Notes: generated by a model not told the origin, from the letters alone. A stretch of 64,000 nucleotides of DNA from Pseudothioclava sp033100795 (GCF_033100795.1 NZ_JAWLVI010000002.1:1-64000); one strand, 5' to 3'; shown: positions 43,306-52,617, counted from the stretch's first letter. A program made the numbers and translations.

Positions 43306-45714
43306 TTAGCTGCGCAGCGTGCCGCCCGTCGCCTTGGTGACTTTGTCGATGATCTTGGCGGAAACCGCCTCGATCTCGGTGTCTTTCAGCGTCTTGTCGC
43401 GAGGCTGCAACCGCACGCTCAGCGCGATCGACTTCTTGCCCGCCCCCATCTGCTCTTCGGCCTTGGCGCCGGTGAACTGGTCAAAGACCGATACGGACTC
43501 GATCAGCGCCTTATCGGCCCCAAGCGCGGCATTCACGGCTTTCAGAACCTCGACGTTCTTGTCCACCACGAACGCGAAATCGCGCTCGACCGCTTGCAGG
43601 TCCGAAATGTCCAGCGCCGCGCGGGTCGCGCCTTTCTTCTTCGGGAAGGGCACGGATTCAACCCAGATGGTAAAGGCAACCGCCGGACCCTTGACGCCCA
43701 TCTCGCGTAGCACCTTCGGGTGCACCTCGCCAAAGGTCGCCAGCGCATTCGGCCCAAGCGCCACCTTGCCCGAGCGGCCCGGATGCCACCAGCCCGCCAC
43801 ATCGCGGTTCACCTGCGCGCGCGCGGGCGCACCGATGGCGGCCAGCACGGCCTCGGCATCGGCCTTGGCATCGAACAGGTCAACCGGACGGCGCGAACCC
43901 CACGGGTCGCGCGGTGCGCTTTGGCCAACCAAAAGCCCCGCTGCCTGAATGTGCTGATCGCCCGGCTCACCGCCGGTGAAGGCGGGCCCCACCTCGAACA
44001 GCGCCAGATCGGCAAAGCCGCGCGCCTGATTGCGTGCCGCCGCCTGCAAGAGGCCCGGCAGCAGGTCGGGGCGCAGATGCGTCATCTCCGAGCTGATCGG
44101 GTTATCGACGCGCGTCGCATTCTCGCCACCACCGAACAGCGCGGCCGAGGCCTCGTCGATGAAGGAATAGGTCACGCATTCGTTGTAGCCGAGCGCCGCG
44201 ATGGTCCGGCGCGCGGTTTTCTCGCGCACCTGCATCGGCGTCAGGATCGCCTTTGGCACGCCAACGGTTTCACGTGCCAGCGGCTTGCCGACAAGCTTGG
44301 TCAGAGAGGCCACACGGGCGACCTCTTCGACCAGATCGGCCTCCCCCAGAACGTCGGGACGCCAGCTTGGCGCGGTCGCCATGTCACCGTTCAGCGCAAA
44401 GCCCAATGCCTCCAGCGTCGCACGCTGCTCATCCGCCGGAATATCCATGCCGACAAGGCTGCTGACGCGGGCCGGGTCCAGACGGTAGGCGCGGGTCGTA
44501 TCCGGCACAGCGCCATCCATCACTACTGCCGAGGCTTCACCGCCGCACAGGTCCAGCACCATCTGCGTGGCCAGCTCCAGCCCCGGAAGGGTGAAGGCCG
44601 GGTCCACGCCACGTTCGAACCGGTAGCGCGCATCCGAATTGATCTTCAGCGCACGGCCCGTCGCAGCAATGGTGATCGGGTCCCAATAGGCGCTTTCAAG
44701 GAACACATCGACGGTATCCTCGGTGCAGCCCGAATGCTCGCCGCCCATGATGCCAGCAAGGCTTTCGACGCCATTGTCATCGATGATCGCCATCTGGCCC
44801 TGGCCCAGCGTGTAGGTCTTGTCGTCCAGCGCAAGGAACTCTTCGCCGCCCTGCGCGGGCACGATGCGCAGGTTGCCCGCGACCTTGGCCGCATCAAAGA
44901 CGTGCAGCGGGCGGTTCAGGTCAAAGGTGAAGAAGTTGGTAATATCGACCAGCGCCGAGATCGGACGCAGGCCAATCGCCTCCAGCCGCTTTTGCAACCA
45001 CTCGGGGCTGGGGCCGTTCTTCACGCCGCGGATCAGGCGGCCAGCAAACAGCGGGCAACCCTTTTCCTTAAGGCTCGCGTCGATTTCCACCTTGATCGGG
45101 CTGTCAAACCCGCCCGGCACCGCCTCGACCTCCAGCGGTTTCAGCCGCCCAAGGCCACGCGCCGCGAGGTCACGCGCCACACCGCGCACGCCAAGCGCAT
45201 CGGGGCGGTTCGGCGTGATGGCGATGTCGATCACGGGGTCCACGGTCTCGGGACGGTTTTCCGCCAGCCAGTCCGAGAACTTCTGCCCGATCTCGCCCGA
45301 GGGCAGTTCGATAATGCCGTTATGCTCGTCCGACAGCTCCAGCTCGCGCTCGGAGCACATCATGCCGTGGCTTTCCAGCCCACGGATTTTGCCAACAGAC
45401 AGCGTCACGTCGATGCCCGGCACATAATCGCCCGGTTTTGCCAGAACGACGGTGATCCCCTCGCGCGCGTTGGGCGCACCGCAAACGATCTGCTTTTCAC
45501 CCTCGTCGGTCATCACGCGGCACACGCGCAGACGGTCCGCATCGGGGTGCTGTTCGGCATGGATAACCTTGGCCAGCGTAAAGCCGCCCAGTTTTTCCAG
45601 CGGGTTGATCGCCTCTTCGACCTCAAGCCCGAGATCGGTCAGCGCATAAAGGATCTCGTCGAGGGAAGCCTCGGTATCGAGATGGTCTTTCAGCCAGGAG
45701 AGGGTGAATTTCAT
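43306..45714 (-). CDS. pheT: Phenylalanine-tRNA ligase beta subunit
   Basis: This subunit of the (alpha-beta)2 enzyme charges tRNA-Phe and edits mischarged Tyr. The 802 residues have the expected domains: an N-terminal tRNA-binding domain (VIHAEQHPDADRLRVCRV), B1-B5 parts with SHGMMCSERELELSD and DITNFFTFDLNRPLHVFDA, the editing domain, and the C-terminal FDX-ACB anticodon-binding domain ending TGGTLRS. It overlaps the unrelated membrane gene by 4 bases. Confidence 0.97.
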   Translation of the reverse strand: MKFTLSWLKDHLDTEASLDEILYALTDLGLEVEEAINPLEKLGGFTLAKVIHAEQHPDADRLRVCRVMTDEGEKQIVCGAPNAREGITVVLAKPGDYVPGIDVTLSVGKIRGLESHGMMCSERELELSDEHNGIIELPSGEIGQKFSDWLAENRPETVDPVIDIAITPNRPDALGVRGVARDLAARGLGRLKPLEVEAVPGGFDSPIKVEIDASLKEKGCPLFAGRLIRGVKNGPSPEWLQKRLEAIGLRPISALVDITNFFTFDLNRPLHVFDAAKVAGNLRIVPAQGGEEFLALDDKTYTLGQGQMAIIDDNGVESLAGIMGGEHSGCTEDTVDVFLESAYWDPITIAATGRALKINSDARYRFERGVDPAFTLPGLELATQMVLDLCGGEASAVVMDGAVPDTTRAYRLDPARVSSLVGMDIPADEQRATLEALGFALNGDMATAPSWRPDVLGEADLVEEVARVASLTKLVGKPLARETVGVPKAILTPMQVREKTARRTIAALGYNECVTYSFIDEASAALFGGGENATRVDNPISSEMTHLRPDLLPGLLQAAARNQARGFADLALFEVGPAFTGGEPGDQHIQAAGLLVGQSAPRDPWGSRRPVDLFDAKADAEAVLAAIGAPARAQVNRDVAGWWHPGRSGKVALGPNALATFGEVHPKVLREMGVKGPAVAFTIWVESVPFPKKKGATRAALDISDLQAVERDFAFVVDKNVEVLKAVNAALGADKALIESVSVFDQFTGAKAEEQMGAGKKSIALSVRLQPRDKTLKDTEIEAVSAKIIDKVTKATGGTLRS

Positions 45715-46175
45715 TTCTTGCCTCGTATTTGGGTAAAGACCCAGTAGATTGCGCCTACAGCCAACGGCGGGAAAATCAGCAGCTTAGCGAGCAACGCCGC
45801 ACGATCTCCTCGCAGGCGGTTAAGACCTGAGTAAAATGGGTCTGGTTCAAACACCCAGATAAAGGCGAGAACCAACACAGCCCACGCAATTGGCCCCGCG
45901 ATAAAGGCTCTCGCTGCAACAGAGCCCCCCCACAGCCCTCTCACGTCTGACGCAATCGGCCCGCCAGAATCAAGAACAAATGGCCCGAACTTCCATCCGT
46001 AAAACCCACCGATCAGTGGAAGAAATAACACGAAGATCGGCGCCCTGAAACGAACATGATCGGCGTCAAACAGATACATGACGCCTTGAAGCACAAACCA
46101 CAGGGCCACAACCATTAGGGCGCCGAGGGCGGCACCCAAAATCAGGCCGATCAAGTGTTTGGCTACGGCGGCCAT
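45711..46175 (-). CDS. Membrane protein of unknown function between pheS and pheT
   Basis: This 154-residue protein has four predicted membrane helices (about residues 8-32, 48-66, 90-110, 130-148) and a charged C-terminus TQIRGKK. There is no motif that I recognise. Its base composition looks less GC-rich than the flanking synthetase genes, especially at third positions. It overlaps pheS by 1 base (TAATG) and pheT by 4, so its translation is coupled into an essential operon. Acquisition by insertion is an inference. Confidence 0.75.
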   Translation of the reverse strand: MAAVAKHLIGLILGAALGALMVVALWFVLQGVMYLFDADHVRFRAPIFVLFLPLIGGFYGWKFGPFVLDSGGPIASDVRGLWGGSVAARAFIAGPIAWAVLVLAFIWVFEPDPFYSGLNRLRGDRAALLAKLLIFPPLAVGAIYWVFTQIRGKK

Positions 46176-47248
46176 TACTTACTCAACCCCCCGAACACTG
46201 TCGGCAGATCAAGGGCGGCAAAGCCATAGTGGCGCAGCCAGCGCAGGTCGGAATCGAAGAACGCGCGCAGGTCGGGGATGCCGTATTTCAGCATCGCCAG
46301 ACGGTCGATCCCGATGCCGAAGGCAAAGCCCTGCCATTCGTTCGGGTCGATGCCCGCGGCCTCAAGCACCTTGGGGTGCACCATGCCCGAGCCAAGGATC
46401 TCCATCCAGTCCTTGCCCTCGCCAATTTTCAGCTGGCCGCCCTCCCACGAGCAGCGGATGTCGACCTCGGCCGACGGCTCGGTGAAGGGGAAGTGCGAGG
46501 CGCGGAAGCGCAGCTCGACCTCGTCGACCTCGAAGAAGGCTTTGCAGAACTCTTCCAGCACCCATTTCAGGTTCGCCATCGAGATGTCTTTGCCAAGCGC
46601 CAGACCCTCGACCTGATGGAACATCGGCGTGTGGGTCTGGTCCATGTCCATGCGATACACACGGCCCGGCGCGATCACGCGGATCGGCGCGCCTTGCTTT
46701 TGCATCGCGCGGATCTGCACCGGCGAGGTATGGGTGCGCAGCACATGCGGCGGGCGCGGGTCTGCGGCGTCGCGGTTCATGAAGAACGTGTCATGCTCTT
46801 GCCGCGCGGGGTGTTCGGGCGCGATGTTGAGCGCGTCGAAGTTATACCAGTCGCTTTCAACCTGCGGCCCCTCGGCCACGGCGAAGCCCATGTCAGCGAA
46901 GATCGCGGTGACCTCGTCCATGACTTGGCTGACCGGGTGGATCGTGCCCTGGCGGCGCGGGCGCGCGGGCAGGGTCACGTCCAGCCACTCGTCGCGCAGA
47001 CGCGCATCAAGGGCGGCATCGGCCAGCGCGGTTTTCTTGGCGCGCAGGGCAGCGTCGATCTCGTCCTTCAGCACGTTCAGCGATTTGCCGACGGTCTGGC
47101 GCTCTTCCGGGGTCATCTTCCCCAGCTCGCGCATTTTCAGACTGATCTCGCCCTTCTTGCCAAGCGCGGCAAGGCGGACTTCTTCGAGCGCGGCCTCGTC
47201 GGCCACAGCATCAATGGCGGAAAGGAATTTGTTGCGCAGCGCGTCCAT
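46175..47248 (-). CDS. pheS: Phenylalanine-tRNA ligase alpha subunit
   Basis: This 357-residue catalytic subunit has an N-terminal coiled coil (about residues 1-85) that grips tRNA, then the class II core. Motif 2 is PHVLRTHTSPVQIRAM and R-V-Y-R-M-D-M-D; GLALGKDISMANLK and FTEPSAEVDIRC follow; motif 3 is AFGIGIDRLAMLKYGIPDLR. It leads the operon pheS-membrane gene-pheT. No phenylalanine attenuator is evident upstream. Confidence 0.97.
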   Translation of the reverse strand: MDALRNKFLSAIDAVADEAALEEVRLAALGKKGEISLKMRELGKMTPEERQTVGKSLNVLKDEIDAALRAKKTALADAALDARLRDEWLDVTLPARPRRQGTIHPVSQVMDEVTAIFADMGFAVAEGPQVESDWYNFDALNIAPEHPARQEHDTFFMNRDAADPRPPHVLRTHTSPVQIRAMQKQGAPIRVIAPGRVYRMDMDQTHTPMFHQVEGLALGKDISMANLKWVLEEFCKAFFEVDEVELRFRASHFPFTEPSAEVDIRCSWEGGQLKIGEGKDWMEILGSGMVHPKVLEAAGIDPNEWQGFAFGIGIDRLAMLKYGIPDLRAFFDSDLRWLRHYGFAALDLPTVFGGLSK

Positions 47249-47388
47249 GTGTCATCCTCGATCTGTTGCGCTTGGGTTAGCCGCCAGCCACAGGCTTTGC
47301 AACCTTGGTCTTTGCGCAAGGCCATACCTGCAAGACAAAATGCTGCAGTTGTGGTAGGCAATTCGCCAAGAGTTTTGTTTTTTGTATT

Positions 47389-48324
47389 ATGTGGAGTACC
47401 TGTGTACTTGCTTTGTTGTTGCTATTCTCTATCGCCATTGCAGGTGTCGCGGCGGCGACCTGTATGTTTGACAGCGGCGATCCCACACCCGAGCAAGAGG
47501 TCGACAACGCTGATCTGACGCGCAACCTTGCGTTGCTTGATGAAACCCAGATCAGCGAGATGGAAGCGGCCCTCGGGCAAGACCCCTTACTGGCCCAAGG
47601 CGAGGTCGAGACCGAAGATGACCTGCTTCTGCCCTATGTCGATGAAAACGGATTTGCCGACATCGAGGGTGGCGAGGGGCGCGATCTGATCGTCATTCCC
47701 GAAGAGGTTGGCGAAGAACACGATGCGGTCTTTGGCAATGGTGGCGGTGGTGATGACCTCATCCTCGGCGGGAGCGGCTCGGATGTGCTTTATGGCGGGG
47801 CCGGAAATGACAACATCATCGACAACGCCGATGGCGATGAGAACAACACCGATGTGATTGTGGCGGGCGAGGGCGATGATGGCCTGATCATCGAGGATGG
47901 GATCAATCTGGTGTCATTGGGCGCTGGCCACGATCACCTGATGATCTACAGCGAAAGCGGCGACAATCCCGGCGCGGTCGTGACCGACTTCAATCCAGAG
48001 GAAGATGCGCTTTTGCTTGGGGTCTATGCGCCCGGAATTGATCTGCCCGAAGGCACCAACTCACTGGAACTCGGCTATACGCTTAGCGAAATACAGACCG
48101 ATCCGGGGGCCGCAACTCTGGTGACGCCAGCATCCTCGGACGCCGTAACGGCGGAAACTCTGGGCGAAGGAGCCTCGGTTGGCTATGCCGTGCTTCTTGG
48201 TGTTTCACCCGCCGATTTGGCCTCGGTGGAAATCCGCGTCGTGCTCCAAAATGACCAGACCGTTTGGGCAGCCGACGATTCGATCGAGAAGATCGCGCAG
48301 GACATGGGCGCGACGCGCCTCTGA
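47389..48324 (+). CDS. RTX-like calcium-binding protein with N-terminal membrane helix
   Basis: This 311-residue protein starts at an ATG at 47389, although the ribosome site is weak. It begins with a hydrophobic helix (VLALLLLFSIAIAGVAAA), then a very acidic region. Glycine-rich nonapeptide-like repeats near residues 115-140 (GNGGGGDDLILGGSGSDVLYGG in two parts, then GAGNDNIID) match the GGxGxDxUx calcium-binding pattern. The C-terminal half (GAVVTDFNPEEDALLLGVYAPG in part) is the usual DF-P-E-D tail. It is divergent from pheS. Function is unknown. Confidence 0.78.
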   Translation: MWSTCVLALLLLFSIAIAGVAAATCMFDSGDPTPEQEVDNADLTRNLALLDETQISEMEAALGQDPLLAQGEVETEDDLLLPYVDENGFADIEGGEGRDLIVIPEEVGEEHDAVFGNGGGGDDLILGGSGSDVLYGGAGNDNIIDNADGDENNTDVIVAGEGDDGLIIEDGINLVSLGAGHDHLMIYSESGDNPGAVVTDFNPEEDALLLGVYAPGIDLPEGTNSLELGYTLSEIQTDPGAATLVTPASSDAVTAETLGEGASVGYAVLLGVSPADLASVEIRVVLQNDQTVWAADDSIEKIAQDMGATRL

Positions 48325-48344
48325 GCGCGGGCAGCCGCCAAAAG

Positions 48345-48373
48345 AAAAGGCCGCCCCGAAGGGCGGCCTTTTG
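48345..48373. terminator. Bidirectional terminator between the RTX-like gene and rplT
   Basis: A perfect 12-base stem, AAAAGGCCGCCC (48345-48356) with GGGCGGCCTTTT (48361-48372), has T-runs on both strands and serves the converging genes on each side. Confidence 0.9.
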
Positions 48374-48391
48374 AATTCAGCTTGGAACTGC

Positions 48392-48751
48392 TTACGCAGC
48401 AGCCTTCGCCTGTTCGACGATGGCGCCAAATGCTTCCGGCTCGTGGATGGCCAGATCGGCGAGGACTTTGCGGTCCACTTCGATGCCAGCTTTGCCGAGC
48501 AGGTTGATGAAGCGCGAGTAGGTCATTTCTGCATCCACCAGACGGACAGCAGCGTTGATACGCTGGATCCACAGGGCGCGGAAATTACGCTTACGCTGTT
48601 TGCGGTCGCGGGTTGCGTACTGGTTTGCCTTGTCGACAGCCTGAGTCGCGGTGCGGAAGTTGCGCGAGCGCGAGGAGTAGTAGCCTTTTGCCTTCTTCAG
48701 CACTTTCTTGTGCGAGGCGTGGGTCACTTTGCCGGATTTAACGCGTGCCAT
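48392..48751 (-). CDS. rplT: 50S ribosomal protein L20
   Basis: This 119-residue protein is needed for early large-subunit assembly and has the usual length. The basic N-terminal extension (RVKSGKVTHASHKKVLKKAKG) and the globular part (QYATRDRKQRKRNFRALWIQRI split in two) are typical. It follows rpmI by 17 bases. The often linked infC is not here. Confidence 0.98.
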   Translation of the reverse strand: MARVKSGKVTHASHKKVLKKAKGYYSSRSRNFRTATQAVDKANQYATRDRKQRKRNFRALWIQRINAAVRLVDAEMTYSRFINLLGKAGIEVDRKVLADLAIHEPEAFGAIVEQAKAAA

Positions 48752-48768
48752 TGGTCAATTCTCCCCGA

Positions 48769-48969
48769 TCAGCGGTTGTAGGGCATGTATTTTTTGACGA
48801 TTTTGGCATCGCAATCAGCCAGAACCATCGTGCCCGCGGTGTCGCGGATGAACTTCGTCGAGCGCTTGATCATGCCGTGGCGTTTGCCAGCAGCACCGAC
48901 CTTCACTTTACCGTTCGCGGTGAATTTGAACCGCTTTTTGGCAGCGGACTTCGTTTTCATCTTGGGCAT
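48769..48969 (-). CDS. rpmI: 50S ribosomal protein L35
   Basis: This 66-residue basic protein begins MPKMKTKSAAKKRFKFTANG, the L35 signature. It is the first gene of rpmI-rplT on the minus strand, with an AGGAG site 6 bases before the ATG. Confidence 0.98.
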   Translation of the reverse strand: MPKMKTKSAAKKRFKFTANGKVKVGAAGKRHGMIKRSTKFIRDTAGTMVLADCDAKIVKKYMPYNR

Positions 48970-49101
48970 TTCGGTCTCCTTTAATCAGAGTTTAAACGCG
49001 ACTCGGCATGCCACTCCGGCCGGCCGCGCAGGTATGCGAGCGCGCCTGATAGACGGGCGCGCCCTATTTGGCAAGGGGGAAAGCCGCGAATTCGGGCGGT
49101 T

Positions 49102-49335
49102 TCAGTTCAGAAACCGCGCGATAACGCGAATAAACGCCTCGGGGATCTGCCCCGAGCTATACCCGCCGGGCCGCGTCATAAAGGCGGCGAGGATCAACCC
49201 GCCGCCGATCACAAAGGCAACAGCCGCAGCACAGGGCGGGCGCGAATCGGACATCGCCGAGAGAACCGCGGGGATCGCAAAACCCCCGACGATAATTCCG
49301 ATTACCAGCTACAGATCGCTGTCAACACCGGCCAT
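49102..49335 (-). pseudogene. Small membrane protein gene interrupted by an amber codon
   Basis: The frame runs from an ATG at 49335 to TGA at 49102, 78 codons, with one in-frame TAG at codon 9 (49309-49311). The product would read MAGVDSDL-stop-LVIGIIVGGFAIPAVLS, then a second helix (AAVAFVIGGGLILAAFM), TRPGGYSSGQIPEAFIRV and IARFLN. The reading frame is open and protein-like on both sides of the TAG. My recollection is that related Rhodobacteraceae proteins have Tyr at that place, so one base change from TAC or TAT would explain it. It lies 31 bases after the pyk stop. It could be a true mutation or a sequencing error. Confidence 0.72.
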
Positions 49336-49366
49336 AGGCGCCCCCACCTTCTTGGTTAGGGGAAGG

Positions 49367-50812
49367 TTACTCCGGGTCCTGGCTGTAAATCAATCGCTCG
49401 TCACAGGGCGCGACGCGCAGAATGTTGGTCGAGCCGGTAACGTTGAACGGCACACCCGCGATGACGACAATCTGGTCGGTCTCGGAGGCATAACCATAGT
49501 CGCGTGCCGCACGGGCCGCATTGACCACGGCAGACTTGAACCGCTCGAGATAGTCGCAATGGACCGAGTGCACGCCCCAATAAAGGCAAACCTTGCGCAG
49601 CGTCGCTGCCACCGGCGAAAGCGCGATGATCGGCACGCGCGGACGCTCGCGCCCGACAAGAGCAACGGTTTTGCCCGATTGCGAATAGCAGCACAGCGCC
49701 GCGACTTCGGTGGTTTCCGCGATTTCACGCGCCGCCGCCACGATCCCATCGGCAACGGTCTGGCGATTGGCCTTGCGCGAGGCTTCGATAACTTCGCGGT
49801 AGGTCGGGTCACTCTCGACCGACTGGGCCACGTTATCCATCGTGGACACGGCCTCGACCGGATAGCGGCCAGCCGCTGATTCCGCCGAAAGCATCACCGC
49901 ATCCGCGCCCTCATAGATCGCGGTTGCGACGTCGGACACTTCGGCGCGGGTCGGCATCGGGCTTTCGATCATGCTTTCCAGCATCTGGGTTGCCACGATC
50001 ACGGGCTTCGCAGCCGCACGACACTTGCGCACAAGGCTTTTCTGGATCGGCGGAACCGAGTGAACGGGCAGCTCAACGCCCAGATCACCGCGCGCCACCA
50101 TGATGCCGTCCGAAACCTCAAGGATTTCGGCGAAAGCCTTCACCGCAGCCGGTTTCTCGATTTTCGACAGGACCTGCGCGCGGCCTTTGGCCAGAGCCTT
50201 GGCCTCCAGCACATCTTCGGGGCGCTGCACAAAGGACAGCGCCAGCCAGTCAACGCCCATCGAGCAAGCAAATTCGAGGTCTTTCTTGTCTTTCTCGGAC
50301 AAGGCCGCCAGCGGCAGAACCACGTCGGGCACATTCACGCCCTTGCGGTTCGAGATCGTGCCGCCAACCGTCACAACGCAATTGGCGAAATCGGGCCCGC
50401 AGTCTTCGACCTTGAGGCGGATTTTACCGTCGTTCACCAGAAGCGAGGCGCCGGGTTCAAGAGCCGCGAAAATTTCGGGGTGGGGCAGGCAAACGCGGTG
50501 GTTCGTGCCCTCTTCCTTGTCCAGATCGAAGCGGAACTTGTCCCCTTCCTCCAGATCGGCGGCGCTTGCCGCAAAGGTGCCGACACGCAGCTTCGGCCCC
50601 TGAAGGTCGGCCAGAACGGCAATCGGGCGACCTGTGTCGACCTCGATCTGGCGGATAATGTCGTAACGCGCGCGCTGTTCGTCATGGGTGCCGTGCGACA
50701 TGTTCAGGCGGAACACATCGGCACCGGCCTCGAACAGGGCACGGATGGTTTTATAGTCGGAAGAGGCGGGGCCCAGCGTGGCCACGATCTTCACATTGCG
50801 CAAGCGTCTCAT
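49367..50812 (-). CDS. pyk: Pyruvate kinase
   Basis: It converts phosphoenolpyruvate and ADP to pyruvate and ATP. The 481 residues start at 50812 (MRRLRNVKIVATLGPASS); an ATG ten codons upstream is possible. Signatures: RLNMSHG, DLQGPKLRVG, the catalytic LSKIEKPAAV, IMVARGDLGVE metal site and VIVATQMLESM. The C-terminal domain has CCYSQSGKTVALVGRERPRVP, an effector-binding region. It heads a block leading to the small membrane gene and rpmI-rplT. Confidence 0.97.
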   Translation of the reverse strand: MRRLRNVKIVATLGPASSDYKTIRALFEAGADVFRLNMSHGTHDEQRARYDIIRQIEVDTGRPIAVLADLQGPKLRVGTFAASAADLEEGDKFRFDLDKEEGTNHRVCLPHPEIFAALEPGASLLVNDGKIRLKVEDCGPDFANCVVTVGGTISNRKGVNVPDVVLPLAALSEKDKKDLEFACSMGVDWLALSFVQRPEDVLEAKALAKGRAQVLSKIEKPAAVKAFAEILEVSDGIMVARGDLGVELPVHSVPPIQKSLVRKCRAAAKPVIVATQMLESMIESPMPTRAEVSDVATAIYEGADAVMLSAESAAGRYPVEAVSTMDNVAQSVESDPTYREVIEASRKANRQTVADGIVAAAREIAETTEVAALCCYSQSGKTVALVGRERPRVPIIALSPVAATLRKVCLYWGVHSVHCDYLERFKSAVVNAARAARDYGYASETDQIVVIAGVPFNVTGSTNILRVAPCDERLIYSQDPE

Positions 50813-50946
50813 GCGTGATCGATCCTGGTTAGTTCGTGTCATATCGTGGGCCGCCGCAACGTATGGCGCAAATTGTCGCACAGCACAACTGGCGCAACCC
50901 AAATCTCTCGCGTAAATCTTACCTGACGCATCCAGATGGCAGGACG

Positions 50947-51690
50947 ATGACACAGCACCCCGCTTACAACACTCACGGCGCCGAGCGCCCCTCGCGCTGG
51001 CTGATTACCGCAGATCACGCAAGCAACACCGTGCCGGACTGGGTGAATAGCGGCGATCTGGAGATTTCGCAGGCCGATATGAACCGGCACATCGCTTATG
51101 ATGTCGGCTCTCTGGGGCTGGCGCGGCATCTGGCCGATTGCCTGGATGCGCCGATGATCGCGAGCAATTTCTCGCGCCTTGTGATCGACCCGAACCGCGG
51201 CGAGGACGACCCGACCCTTGTGATGCGCCTTTATGACGGCACGATCATTCCCGCGAACCGCCATGTTGACGATGCAGAAGTCGAGCATCGCCTCTCGCGC
51301 CTGTATCGCCCCTATCACGGCGCTTTGGCCGATCTTGCGGGGCAGCGTGATGATACGGTGATCTGCGCAATCCATTCGTTCACGCCCTGCCTTAAGGGGC
51401 GTCAGCCGCGCCCGTGGGAAATCGGCGTCCTGCACTCGCATCAGGATTCGCGTCTGGCCGTTCCACTGATCGCAGCGCTGCGCGACGAAGGCTATTGCGT
51501 CGGCGATAACGAGCCGTATTCGGGCCACCTGCCCGGCGATTCCATCGACCGGCACGCGCTGACACCGGGGCGCCTGAATGTGCTGATCGAACTGCGCAAC
51601 GACCTGATCGAAACCGACGACCAGCAAAAGCTTTGGGCCGAACGTCTGGCCTCTGTGCTGGAGCGCGTTCTGGCAGGGCTTGCAGCCTAA
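50947..51690 (+). CDS. N-formylglutamate amidohydrolase
   Basis: This 247-residue zinc hydrolase of the HutG-type family releases formate from N-formylglutamate or acts on related N-acyl compounds. The start at 50947 is the ATG of MTQHPAYNTHGAERPS. Conserved parts are ITADHASNTVPD, the IASNFSRLVIDPNRGEDDPT region, AIHSFTPCLKG and IGVLHSHQDSRL. No other histidine-degradation genes are near. It is divergent from pyk. Confidence 0.88.
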   Translation: MTQHPAYNTHGAERPSRWLITADHASNTVPDWVNSGDLEISQADMNRHIAYDVGSLGLARHLADCLDAPMIASNFSRLVIDPNRGEDDPTLVMRLYDGTIIPANRHVDDAEVEHRLSRLYRPYHGALADLAGQRDDTVICAIHSFTPCLKGRQPRPWEIGVLHSHQDSRLAVPLIAALRDEGYCVGDNEPYSGHLPGDSIDRHALTPGRLNVLIELRNDLIETDDQQKLWAERLASVLERVLAGLAA

Positions 51691-51692
51691 AC

Positions 51693-51722
51693 AAAAAGGG
51701 CGGCCCGCAAGCCGCCCTTTCC
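51693..51722. terminator. Bidirectional terminator between converging genes
   Basis: AAAGGGCGGC (51695-51704) pairs with GCCGCCCTTT (51711-51720). T-rich tails are present on both strands. Confidence 0.88.
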
Positions 51723-51741
51723 TATTCTGTGCATCAGCGCC

Positions 51742-52602
51742 TTACAGCGCGGATTTGCGGCTTTCATCCAGATAAATCTCGCGCAGACGAGTCGCGACGG
51801 GGCCAACATTGCCGCCGTTCAGCGCAACGCCGTCGATCTCGACCACCGGCATCACGAAAGCCGACGCCGAGGTGTAGAACGCCTCATCCGCCGATTGCGC
51901 CTCTTCGATCGTGTAGGGGCGCTCTTCGATTTCCATCTGGCTTTCGGCGGCATATTTCAGCAGCGATGCGCGGGTAATCCCGTGCAGGATGTCGTGGCTC
52001 AGCTGGCGGGTGATGATCTTGCCGCCCTTCACGATATAGGTGTTGTTCGACGAGCCTTCGGTCACAAAGCCGTCCTCGACAAACCACGCATCGTCCTTGC
52101 CCGCCTTTTCAGCAGCCATCTTGGCCATCGACGGATACAAAAGCTGCACGGTTTTGATGTCGCGACGGTGCCAGCGCAGGTCTTCCATCGAGATGACCTT
52201 AATGCCCTTCTGCGCCTTCGGGTCGTCAGCAAGGTTCGCTTTCGCCTGCGTATACAGAACGATGGTCGGCGGGGTGCCTTCGGGCGGATAGTGGAAATCA
52301 CGGTCGCCTGCGTTGCCACGGCTGACCTGAAGGTAGATCAGACCCTCGTCGATAGCATTGCGCGCGACCAGTTCGCGGTGGATCTCCAGCCATTCGTCGC
52401 GGCTCAGGTTGCCCGACATATCCAGCGCATCCATCGAGCGGGCGAGGCGGGCCATATGGCCTTCGAATTCAAGGATCTTGCCACCCAGAACCGAGGTTAC
52501 CTCGTAGACCGCGTCGCCCATCACGAAGCCGCGGTCAAAAACCGAGATTTTCGCCTCTTCCTCGGGCAGATACTCGCCATTCAGATAAACGATGCGGCTC
52601 AT
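51742..52602 (-). CDS. D-amino acid aminotransferase
   Basis: This fold-type IV PLP enzyme has 286 residues and moves amino groups between D-amino acids and 2-oxo acids. SVFDRGFVMGDAVYEV near residue 20 is the family start motif; the PLP lysine is K150 in RRDIKTVQLL; GFVTEGSSNNTYIV near 180 binds the cofactor phosphate. Branched-chain aminotransferases share the fold, but the neighbouring D-glutamate genes and the length favour the D-enzyme. It is 15 bases after dgcA. Confidence 0.87.
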   Translation of the reverse strand: MSRIVYLNGEYLPEEEAKISVFDRGFVMGDAVYEVTSVLGGKILEFEGHMARLARSMDALDMSGNLSRDEWLEIHRELVARNAIDEGLIYLQVSRGNAGDRDFHYPPEGTPPTIVLYTQAKANLADDPKAQKGIKVISMEDLRWHRRDIKTVQLLYPSMAKMAAEKAGKDDAWFVEDGFVTEGSSNNTYIVKGGKIITRQLSHDILHGITRASLLKYAAESQMEIEERPYTIEEAQSADEAFYTSASAFVMPVVEIDGVALNGGNVGPVATRLREIYLDESRKSAL

Positions 52603-52617
52603 TCCAGTCTCCTTGCC

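Noticed and set aside
49309..49311. TAG read as pyrrolysine or another recoded amino acid
   Set aside because: No pyrrolysine genes are seen and the position is in an ordinary small membrane protein. Mutation or sequencing error is far simpler.
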